DNA of 64,000 nt from Labrys sp. KNU-23 (GTDB lineage: Bacteria > Pseudomonadota > Alphaproteobacteria > Rhizobiales > Labraceae): contig NZ_CP043488.1 of NCBI RefSeq assembly GCF_008330945.1, forward strand, positions 62,001-126,000, written 5' to 3'. The translations under genes and the position numbers were made by a program. How positions within the stretch are numbered: position 1 is the first letter of the stretch; each line of letters begins with the position of its first letter. The notes under the pieces were generated by a model that worked only from the letters and a program-made list of their open reading frames with translations, was not told where the DNA came from and did not search any database. Of the stretch, positions 36,558 to 43,522 are shown piece after piece.

Positions 36558-36769
36558 TCGTTGATCTCAATGTTGGCGGCGTCCTCATCCCCGGCCTGCT
36601 GGTGCTCGCATTCGCCGCGCTTGCCGGCACCATTGCGGTGATCCGCATCCTCTCCGTCGCGGGCATCTATCGCGTGTTCGCATACCGGTCGCTCGTCGAG
36701 CTCGCCACCTTCGCCATCATGTACGGTCTGCTCGTGCAGCACCTACCATCGATCGGGTTATTTCAATGA
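36554..36769 (+). CDS. DUF1656 small membrane protein (AaeX-like)
   Basis: A 71-residue membrane protein with two hydrophobic helices (GVLIPGLLVLAFAALAG and a C-terminal LATFAIMYGLLV). DUF1656 proteins sit between transporter and adaptor genes in aromatic-acid efflux operons. It overlaps both neighbours by four bases (ATGA), showing strong translational coupling. Confidence 0.9.
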   Translation: MIVDLNVGGVLIPGLLVLAFAALAGTIAVIRILSVAGIYRVFAYRSLVELATFAIMYGLLVQHLPSIGLFQ

Positions 36770-37662
36770 AGCCTTTTCTATCCCTGCTCGGCCGCTACGC
36801 CCTGACCCTCTGCCTCGTCGCGACCGCCACTCTAGTCGGGCTGCCGGTGTGGAGGCGCTACGAGCAGACGCCATGGACACGGGACGGGCGCGTGCGCGCT
36901 GATGTGGTGCGTCTCGCGCCCGACGTGTCCGGCCTCGTCAGCGAGGTGCTGGCGCATGACAATGAACAGGTTCGTGCGGGCGACGTGATCTTCCGCATTG
37001 ATCAGGCGCGCTATACGCTTGCCCTGAAAACGGCGGAAGCCAAAGCGGACAGGAGCAAGGCCGCTCTAGACATGGCCAGTCGCGATCTCGTCCGCTATCG
37101 ACAGCTCGGGGACGCGAGTGTCACCCAGCAGAAGTTGGAACAGGTGGAAGCCAACGCCCGGCAGGCCGAGGCGAGCTATCGGCAGGCCCAACTCGAGCAT
37201 GACCTCGCCGCGCTCGATCTGGCGCGATCTTCGGTCAAGGCTCCGGTTGACGCCATCGTCACCAATCTCGGCATTCATCCAGGAGACTTTCTGGCGGCCG
37301 GGGTACAGGCGGTGGCTCTTGTCGACACCGCCTCGCTGCGCATCGAGGGATACTTCGAGGAGACGAAACTGCGGCAGGTCGCGATCGGCGACCGAGCCAG
37401 AGTCCGGCTGATGGGGCACGATGGCGAGATTGCCGGCCGCGTGGAGAGCGTCGCTGCTGCCATCGCCGACGACCAGCGCGGCGACACGGGCAATCTTTTG
37501 CCGAAAGTCGTGCCAACCTTCTCGTGGGTCAGGCTCGCGCAGCGCATCCCGGTCCGCATCCGCATCGACCCCGTCCCCGTCGGCATCAGGCTGATCTCCG
37601 GCAGTACCGCGACCGTCGAGATCATCCCCGCTAGCGCCAAGTCTGCGAGCGCGGCGAACTGA
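36766..37662 (+). CDS. HlyD-type efflux adaptor (AaeA/EmrA-like)
   Basis: Periplasmic adaptor of 298 residues anchored by one N-terminal helix (LGRYALTLCLVATATLVGL). It then shows the family sequence TPWTRDGRVRADVVRLAPDV, a short coiled-coil hairpin with LDLARSSVKAPVDAIVTNL closing the lipoyl domain, and a beta-barrel end. It connects the FUSC transporter to an outer-membrane channel, which is not encoded here. Third gene of the operon; the IS701 remnant starts about 20 bases after its stop. Confidence 0.92.
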   Translation: MKPFLSLLGRYALTLCLVATATLVGLPVWRRYEQTPWTRDGRVRADVVRLAPDVSGLVSEVLAHDNEQVRAGDVIFRIDQARYTLALKTAEAKADRSKAALDMASRDLVRYRQLGDASVTQQKLEQVEANARQAEASYRQAQLEHDLAALDLARSSVKAPVDAIVTNLGIHPGDFLAAGVQAVALVDTASLRIEGYFEETKLRQVAIGDRARVRLMGHDGEIAGRVESVAAAIADDQRGDTGNLLPKVVPTFSWVRLAQRIPVRIRIDPVPVGIRLISGSTATVEIIPASAKSASAAN

Positions 37663-37680
37663 GATGGTGACGGTCTAGAA

Positions 37681-37890
37681 CTATTTTGGCAGATTCACGG
37701 AGGCTTACTGCTGAAGCGAATTCGGCAGTTGGGACATCGATGGACGGGGATGAGCGGCGATAGCGCCTTGAGGACCGTACGCCTGACGGCCGACAGGCTC
37801 GGTTGAGGGTGACCTCTTCCTGATGGTTTTTCCGCTCGTCCTGCTGCTGTAAGCGCCGGTGCTGCAGGAAGTTCGTGAGAGCGACAACAA
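37681..37890 (-). mobile_element. IS701-family transposase remnant (3' end only)
   Basis: Read on the minus strand, this matches the last part of the transposase gene at 53-1399: both encode FLQHRRLQQQ followed by a polar tail, and the segment TCCATCGATGTCCCAACTGC is shared exactly (1336 onwards), with the similarity ending at the stop codon. The catalytic part is absent, so this is a dead fragment from a related copy. Confidence 0.85.
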
Positions 37891-37926
37891 TACTGGTGCT
37901 TGCGGACAACTGCCCCGCTGGAATCG

Positions 37927-38256
37927 TCACTCTTCCGAGTTCGCGTCTTGCGCTTTTCGCTCGTTCTCGCAGGAAATTCGCGAATCGAAGATCAGGTATT
38001 CTACGCTGCCAGCGATGCGCCTGCAGGCCGGAAGAGTTTCTCCTGCCTCCGTCTTCCCCTCATTCTGCTTGCATCTGAATTCTTTCGACGAAAGGCGGGA
38101 CGCAAGCTTCTCGTCGACTTTGATGCAGTGCTGCTTACCGGGGCTCTTCAACCAGTTGAACGTGTATTTTCCGACGAATGAGGATTCGGTTGCACCCGCC
38201 ACACCACCGAGGAAACACAGAGTGCTCACGGCAGCCAGAAACTTCATGAGCTTCAT
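37927..38256 (-). CDS. Small secreted protein of unknown function
   Basis: A 109-residue protein with a signal peptide (MKLMKFLAAVSTLCFLGGVAG then ATES; here given to its likely cleavage region in two parts). AGGTGGAG precedes the ATG. The mature part has Cys in QHCIKV, FRCKQN, PACRRI and ISCENE, which could form two disulfides. The family is not recognised. It lies among broken genes but appears intact. Confidence 0.65.
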   Translation of the reverse strand: MKLMKFLAAVSTLCFLGGVAGATESSFVGKYTFNWLKSPGKQHCIKVDEKLASRLSSKEFRCKQNEGKTEAGETLPACRRIAGSVEYLIFDSRISCENERKAQDANSEE

Positions 38257-38332
38257 CTAGCTCCACCTTTCTGTAGGACATCGAGGTCAGCGTACCACGT
38301 CCGCATCGCAAGGCTACCCGCGGTATCCGCTC

Positions 38333-38440
38333 GTGCGCCACGCTGCCATACCAGCGCATGATCCAGGTTCAGGATTTGGTCCAGCCGCGAGCGGAACAGG
38401 TCGTTCTGTCCGCTCTCTCGTCGCTGTTTCGGCCGCATCA
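38333..38440 (-). mobile_element. IS5-family transposase remnant (N-terminal fragment)
   Basis: The frame contains MMRPKQRRESGQNDLFRSRL followed by DQILNLDHALV, the characteristic N terminus of IS5-type transposases, and then diverges at once. Only about 35 codons remain. The fragment is joined in frame to the tail of the pseudogene upstream, marking an old insertion or deletion boundary. Confidence 0.75.
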
Positions 38441-38699
38441 TCACCCCCGCCATCGCCTCAACTACGCGTCGGGGGCGAACATCGCGATGGGGAGGGGCGG
38501 GTGGGGCACCGGCAGTCCACTTTTGATAGCTGGGGTTGAGGCGCAGAAGTTGATCCGCCTTGTCCTCAGGTCCATCCTTCAGCCGCTGGTAGGCAACATA
38601 GGCCACCTGCATGCGCCCCTCATCCCACTAGGCTCTGGCCGTCGAGATCGGGCCAGTGAGGGATAGTGCCAAAAGTGCGATAATAGCCGGCTTGCGCAT
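38440..38699 (-). pseudogene. Broken small secreted protein gene (in-frame amber)
   Basis: An ATG at 38699 begins a signal peptide (MRKPAIIALLALSLTG ... TARA), but a TAG at 38628-38630 follows directly. The same frame resumes with WDEGRMQVAYVAYQRLKDGP and continues until it runs into the IS5 fragment. A single change in that codon would restore one protein, so this looks like a nonsense-inactivated gene also cut at its 3' end. Readthrough is possible but unsupported. Confidence 0.6.
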
Positions 38700-38799
38700 C
38701 GTATCGCACCCACCTGAATGACCGGTTGCAGCCCATAGTGGCAGTATCGATGTGAAGCGGCTGTGACAACGCCGGGGGACACAGAGGTGAGTTTTGCCG

Positions 38800-39272
38800 C
38801 TAATCTCTGTTTGGCGCAGCATTTGGCCCGCACCAATAGAGTCGCCGCTCCTCACGCGCAGCACGGCCGGCCTTCCAAGGACGGGCCAGATCCTCTCGGA
38901 CAAGCTGCATGCCTGCGTTGAGCCCCGACGGGCTACCGATCCGTAACGAGCCTAGCGTGCGCCGGTATAGGTCCCGGCGCGCGTCGCGTTCCACATAGAC
39001 AACCTTGCCTCTGATCAATTGCACCAGCCTGACTTTGGCCTTGAGGCCTTGCTCCAGCCCTTCCTTGCAATCGGGATGAAAACCTCGGGCGCGTCGATGT
39101 CCAGGAGCCGGATACGCTCCGAACAGCCCGGGCCGGGCGTTTTGCATGGCAGGGCGACTGTGTCGCCGTCGAGAACGATGATGCGGTTGCCATCGACCGC
39201 CTCATAGGTGGTGGCGCTGGCCGGCGAGGTAAGCAGGAAGACGCCAACGGCGATACGCAGAACGGATTTCAT
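38800..39272 (-). pseudogene. Thermonuclease (SNase)-family gene with a frameshift
   Basis: The start at 39272 follows AAGAGGAAG and encodes a signal peptide (MKSVLRIAVGVFLLTSP), then SNase blocks IIVLDGDTVAL and RIRLLDIDAPEVF. The rest of the domain (HPDCKEGLEQGLKAKVRLVQ ... ERDARRDLYRRTLG ... GMQLVREDLARPW) is in another frame. The break coincides with a run of four T (on the minus strand) at 39079-39082; one more T would restore it. The product would be a secreted calcium-dependent nuclease. It is a real mutation or a sequencing error in a homopolymer. Confidence 0.85.
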
Positions 39273-39483
39273 TCTTCCTCTTAGCATCAGCTATCGGCCG
39301 CTTTCGAGATCGATACCGATCGGCCGCGCATTTTATGCCACGCTTTCTGTGGCATTCTTGTAGCGCGTTCCGGGCCTTTGGCCGCCATTCGAGGGCTTGC
39401 GGTCGAGCCAGCTCAATAAGCGGCGTTAGCGTGGTCGAAGCGCCTACCGCTCGCGCCCCTTAACCCTGACATCGAGGATGCGG

Positions 39484-40032
39484 CTATTTGATCGTCCGCG
39501 GCGTTAGCATGCGGCTCAGCACGGCATCCTTTTTGTAGAACTGGTGCCAGCAAACAGCCGCGAGATGGAGCCCCACAACCACATACAAGATCCACGCGCC
39601 GTGATCGTGCAGCCATTCGCCAGCCGCCGCTATCGCTGAATCGCGCCTTAACAAGCGCGGCCACTGAAACAAACCGAACCACGGCAATGAATAGCCGCCG
39701 GCGGCGGAGAACATGTAGCCAGTGATCGGCATAAACACCATGAGACCGTAGAGGGTCCAGTGCGCGGCATAAGCGGCAAGACGCGCTGTACGATTTTCGT
39801 TTTCACTCGTGGCCGGCGTCGGCCAAATCAATCGAAGGGTAAGGCGCGGCAGCAAGAGCAAGGCTGCGGTTAAACCCAGCGACTTGTGAATCTCCAATAT
39901 GAATTTTCGAGTGGGCGTGCCGGCCTCGAGGAAGGAAGCCCAAAGGCCTAGTCCGAGTGCGGCAAGAATGATGGCCGCCATGGCCCAATGGAAAAAACGC
40001 TGTGGGGGTGAATAGGTTTTGAGCGATTGCAT
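39484..40032 (-). CDS. Cytochrome b561-type membrane protein
   Basis: A 182-residue, four-helix inner-membrane protein. It begins with the family signature YSPPQRFFHWAMAAIILA and has further histidines in IHKSLGL, AHWTLYGLMV and VGLHLAAVCWHQF that can bind two b-type hemes. It moves electrons across or along the membrane; the partner is unknown. GAGGAACGG precedes the start. It appears intact although its neighbours are pseudogenes. Confidence 0.92.
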   Translation of the reverse strand: MQSLKTYSPPQRFFHWAMAAIILAALGLGLWASFLEAGTPTRKFILEIHKSLGLTAALLLLPRLTLRLIWPTPATSENENRTARLAAYAAHWTLYGLMVFMPITGYMFSAAGGYSLPWFGLFQWPRLLRRDSAIAAAGEWLHDHGAWILYVVVGLHLAAVCWHQFYKKDAVLSRMLTPRTIK

Positions 40033-40069
40033 CCGTTCCTCAGATCGTCAGTCAATATTCCACAATTCC

Positions 40070-40627
40070 CCCCATACGCCGCGGCTAACACCTTCCTGCG
40101 ACGGAACTTGGGCAGCCACGAGATGGCGCAGAGCGGCGCGGGCGGCGGCAATGGGGCCGTTGACGGCGCGGCCGCGGCGCTATTTGCCGCGGGCATAGCG
40201 GCCCGCCCGACGGGCAAGGTTTTGTGGTGCATCACTAGGCCCGATCTCTTTGCGCCCGCGCTGGCCCAAGCGGGTCTGGGGCCAGATCGGGTAATCTATG
40301 TCGAGGTTGGCGACGACAAGACCGTGCTCGCCTGTATGGAAGGGGGCCTTCGCCATGGCGGACTCGGCGCCGCCGTTGCAGAAGTCGCGCGCCTGTCGAT
40401 GACGGCCTCCCGCCGGCTCCAACTTTGTTCGGAAGGAACGGGATCGATCGGCATCGCGCTTCGGCGCTGGCGGCGACACACGGAAGCAGCCGATTTTGGG
40501 GCAACCGACCGCTGCGATGACCCGCTGGCGGATTTCGGTCTTATCGTCGCAGCCGCTGCCCGTTCCCGGTGTCGGTCGACATCGCTGGCTGGTGGAACTG
40601 ATCCGCGCACGTGCGGCTGCGATATAG
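40070..40627 (+). pseudogene. imuA: imuA-like gene, 5' truncated and frameshifted
   Basis: ImuA is a RecA-like accessory factor of the ImuA/ImuB/DnaE2 mutagenic repair system. Recognisable parts are GSHEMAQSGAGGGNGAVDGA, VLWCITRPDLFAPALAQAGL, YVEVGDDKTVLACMEGGLRH and VARLSMTASRRLQL. After EAADFG the frame shifts at a GGGG run near 40497-40500; the next frame continues QPTAAMTRWRISVL ... GRHRWLVELIRARAA to a stop at 40627. The first 40 or so residues of a normal ImuA are missing. Neither imuB nor dnaE2 is beside it. Confidence 0.8.
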
Positions 40628-40766
40628 CAGTCTCCAAGTTTGCGGAAACAATCTCGCTCACTGTGCACCAGTTGAACGAAAGGGCGATTCAACGCTATCG
40701 CGACGCGGTGGCGCGACTGCGCTCGGCGGTAGTCGAGTCACGAGCGAGGCTATATGTTTTCTGTAG

Positions 40767-40833
40767 ATATCTTATAACGTGCCTTGCCCTATTGTTGCGT
40801 GGCAGCTATAAGATCTTACAGTAAATCTTATAG
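40767..40833 (+). promoter_or_regulatory. Repeated TCTTATA operator-like sites
   Basis: CTATAAGAT (40806-40814) and ATCTTATAG (40825-40833) form a perfect inverted repeat with a 10-base gap, just before the gene at 40845. A further ATCTTATAAC lies near 40768. The spacing suggests a dimeric repressor or activator site; the regulator is unknown. Confidence 0.55.
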
Positions 40834-40844
40834 CTTGAGGTCAC

Positions 40845-41951
40845 ATGAAAACCATTGACCTTGCCTACCGCACCATGTTCGCCGAATTGGTGCAGCGCAG
40901 CCTCGATGCATCGTTTGAGACCGATTTCTCGATTGCCGGCAACTTCGTGCGCGTACCCGTCAAGGGCAGGAACTATTGGTATTTCGAGCAGACGCAGCCA
41001 AAGAAAACCCGCAAATATGTGGGTCCAGCGGACGATCCCGATATTGCCAAAAGGGTCGAGGCCTTCCAGGAAATCAAAGGTGATCTGCGCGCCCGCCGCA
41101 GGCTTGTTTCCTCCTTGACCCGGGACGCTGGCCTGGCGGCACCCGATCGCTTCACCGGTGACATCGTGGAAGCAATGGGCAATGCCGGCATATTTCGTCT
41201 ACGAGGACTGCTCGTCGGCACGGTTGCTTTTCAAACCTATGCCGGCCTGCTTGGCGTCCGCTTGCCTGGTGCGTCGTTGCAGACAGGTGATGCCGACTTC
41301 GCCCAGCACTATTCGGTGTCGTCGTCGCTCGAGGATACTCTTCCCCCTGTTCTCGATATTCTGAAGGCGATCGATCCCAGCTTTCGGGCGATCCCCCACC
41401 GGCTGGATCCGGCGCGTGTGACGCAATTCGAGAATGCCGCCCGTTACAAGGTGGAATTCCTGACACCGAACCGCGGATCTGATGACTACGCCGATCACGC
41501 CAGCCCGATGCCGGCTTTGGGAGGTGCGTCAGCCCAACCCTTGCGCTTTCTCGACTTCCTGATCCAGGAGCCGGTGCGGACCGTCATGCTCCACCGATCC
41601 GGCGTCCCGGTCGTCGTGCCGTCGCCGCAGCGATATGCGGTGCATAAATTGATTGTCGCCTCACGGCGGCAATCGGATGCCGGCAGTGCTGCAAAGCGTG
41701 AAAAAGACATCCAGCAGGCGAGCCTGCTGATCGAGGCCCTCGGCGAAACCCGCCGCGGGGACGATCTTGCCGAAGCCTTCACCGAGGCTTGGAATCGGGG
41801 CCCGAATTGGCGCGCAGCCATCCAGCAAGGCTTGAACGCGCTGCCAGAAAGGCAAAGAACGTCAGCCTTGTCGACGATCCAAGTCGGCCTGGCTTCGATC
41901 GGCGCAAAACCGGATGGCTTCAACGGGACGGGATCGACCGCAAAGACATGA
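40845..41951 (+). CDS. GSU2403-type nucleotidyltransferase-fold protein
   Basis: A 368-residue protein of the nucleotidyltransferase-fold group found on alphaproteobacterial islands. Indicators are the N-terminal block GNFVRVPVKGRNYWYFEQTQ, the conserved QTGDADFAQHYSVS (Asp pair likely metal-binding), and HKLIVASRRQSDAGSAAKREKD near 265-285. GAGG precedes the start. It may be an RNA- or protein-modifying enzyme or an antitoxin-like factor. The operator-like repeats upstream suggest tight control. Confidence 0.78.
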   Translation: MKTIDLAYRTMFAELVQRSLDASFETDFSIAGNFVRVPVKGRNYWYFEQTQPKKTRKYVGPADDPDIAKRVEAFQEIKGDLRARRRLVSSLTRDAGLAAPDRFTGDIVEAMGNAGIFRLRGLLVGTVAFQTYAGLLGVRLPGASLQTGDADFAQHYSVSSSLEDTLPPVLDILKAIDPSFRAIPHRLDPARVTQFENAARYKVEFLTPNRGSDDYADHASPMPALGGASAQPLRFLDFLIQEPVRTVMLHRSGVPVVVPSPQRYAVHKLIVASRRQSDAGSAAKREKDIQQASLLIEALGETRRGDDLAEAFTEAWNRGPNWRAAIQQGLNALPERQRTSALSTIQVGLASIGAKPDGFNGTGSTAKT

Positions 41952-42103
41952 CAATGCCCTCGATAGTCGGGTGTGCGAGGGAAGCTGACGATTTAACTAT
42001 CGATCGGAAAGCACTCGTCCGTCCTTTAGCCGATACCGGTGTCCTCCTGCATAAGGCGGCGCCGTAGCGCCCGTTAGAGTGAGAGAGTGGACGGGATTTT
42101 CGT

Positions 42104-42160
42104 GACGGGTTGAAGGTCGGAGGAGAGGCTTCCGGTGCCCGTCATGGAGATTGGTTCCAT
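42104..42160 (+). promoter_or_regulatory. Leader with GACGGG/CCCGTC stem, copy 1
   Basis: TTCGTGACGGGTT is followed about 25 bases later by GTGCCCGTCATGGA, so GACGGG can pair with CCCGTC across the DUF932 ribosome binding site (GGAGAGG). A similar element precedes the ParB-like gene at 43466-43513. Confidence 0.5.
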
Positions 42161-43352
42161 GACCATTGAGGTTCTTGATAGCCGTCGCGACGCAAGCGGT
42201 GGATATAAGGTCGATGTCAGCCGCGGTGAACGGATCGGCCGTGTGTCTTCCGAGTGGTTCTCGCGCCCCGGCGACGAGCGATATCTGTCGCTATCAGAAC
42301 TTGGCCTCGCCGTTCGACAGAGAGCTGAGCGCAGTCGGACGCGGGTGGTAGAGAGCGCGCTGATCCACGTCGAGGCAAGCCGGGAGGATCCCGAGCGGCT
42401 GTCTCTCATCCTGCCAGGTGCAGATAAGCCCATCGCACCCACCCATTGGAGCTTCGGCCAGCTTGCGAGCCAGGTTGGAGCACCGGCCGCCTATCTGCGT
42501 CAGCTCCCCGCGGCGCTTGCAGGCATCAATCTGCAATATGGTCTGGCCTCTCACCGGGCCGAGCAGATCAAGACGCTCGAAACCGACAGCGGTCGGCTCG
42601 AACTGCGGGCCGTCACCGGCCCTGACTATGGGCGCATCTATGACCATGAGCTGGTCGAGGCGGTGCAGCGCATTGCCGGCAACGGCACCGGTGATACGCG
42701 TTGGAAAGTGCCGGGCGTTCTCGATTGGTCGACGGGCATCTACAATCCCCGTGTCGACATTACCAAGGACACGACCACGCTCTACGCGTCCGATCGCGAC
42801 GTATTTCTCTTCCTGGTCGATGATCTCAATCCCATTGAGGCTGGCACATTGCTGGACGGATCTCCGGATCTCTATTTTCGCGGCTTTTACTGCTGGAATT
42901 CCGAGGTCGGGGCAAAGACGCTCGGGATGGCCAGCTTCTATCTCAGGGCCGTTTGCCAGAACCGCAATCTATGGGGTGTGGAGGATTTCGAGGAAATCAC
43001 CATCCGGCACTCCAAATATGCCGCCTCTCGTTTCGCCCACGAGGCCGCCCCAGCGCTGCTGAACTTCGCCAATTCCTCACCCATGCCTTTCGTCAATGGC
43101 ATCAAGGCGGCACGCGAGCGGATCGTCGCCAGGTCCGAGGAGGACCGCTCGGATTTCCTGCGCACGCGCGGTTTCTCCAAGGCCGAGACCGGCAGGATCA
43201 TCGAGACGGTGCTGGCGGAGGAGGGGCGTCCGCCCGAAACGATCTTCGACTTCGTGGCCGGTATTACCGCGGTTGCACGCGACAAGCCTCACCAGGACGC
43301 TCGGCTCGAGTTCGAGGGCAAGGCCAAGAAGCTGCTCGACCGGGCGAACTGA
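42135..43352 (+). CDS. DUF932-family protein
   Basis: A 405-residue protein of a family common on plasmids, phages and integrative elements. Core segments are GQLASQVGAPAAYLRQLP, LRAVTGPDYGRIYDHELVEA, DRDVFLFLVDDLNPIEAG and FYCWNSEVGAKTLGMASFYL. Its function is unknown; association with phage recombination or replication genes has been noted. GTG at 42135 follows GGAGAGG with good spacing; ATG at 42144 is the alternative. It begins the backbone set continuing with ParB-like, Toprim and DUF2493 genes. Confidence 0.9.
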   Translation: MPVMEIGSMTIEVLDSRRDASGGYKVDVSRGERIGRVSSEWFSRPGDERYLSLSELGLAVRQRAERSRTRVVESALIHVEASREDPERLSLILPGADKPIAPTHWSFGQLASQVGAPAAYLRQLPAALAGINLQYGLASHRAEQIKTLETDSGRLELRAVTGPDYGRIYDHELVEAVQRIAGNGTGDTRWKVPGVLDWSTGIYNPRVDITKDTTTLYASDRDVFLFLVDDLNPIEAGTLLDGSPDLYFRGFYCWNSEVGAKTLGMASFYLRAVCQNRNLWGVEDFEEITIRHSKYAASRFAHEAAPALLNFANSSPMPFVNGIKAARERIVARSEEDRSDFLRTRGFSKAETGRIIETVLAEEGRPPETIFDFVAGITAVARDKPHQDARLEFEGKAKKLLDRAN

Positions 43353-43465
43353 TGGTGCGGCAAGGCTGGTGCCGCGGCGTTCCGTGCCCGGCCCTACGGC
43401 TGGCGTCTTCTCGTTTCGGTGGTCCCATGGCGCTGCCCTCCAGAGTTCGAGGGCGGCGCTTTGCT

Positions 43466-43513
43466 TCGTGACGGGTTTGGGTTCGAGAGATGGCTCTCAG
43501 CGCCCGTCGCGGA
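43466..43513 (+). promoter_or_regulatory. Leader with GACGGG/CCCGTC stem, copy 2
   Basis: CTTCGTGACGGGTTTGG is followed by GCGCCCGTCGCGGAGTG, matching the arrangement before the DUF932 gene. It ends just before the ribosome binding site of the ParB-like gene. Confidence 0.5.
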
Positions 43514-43522
43514 GTGAACATC

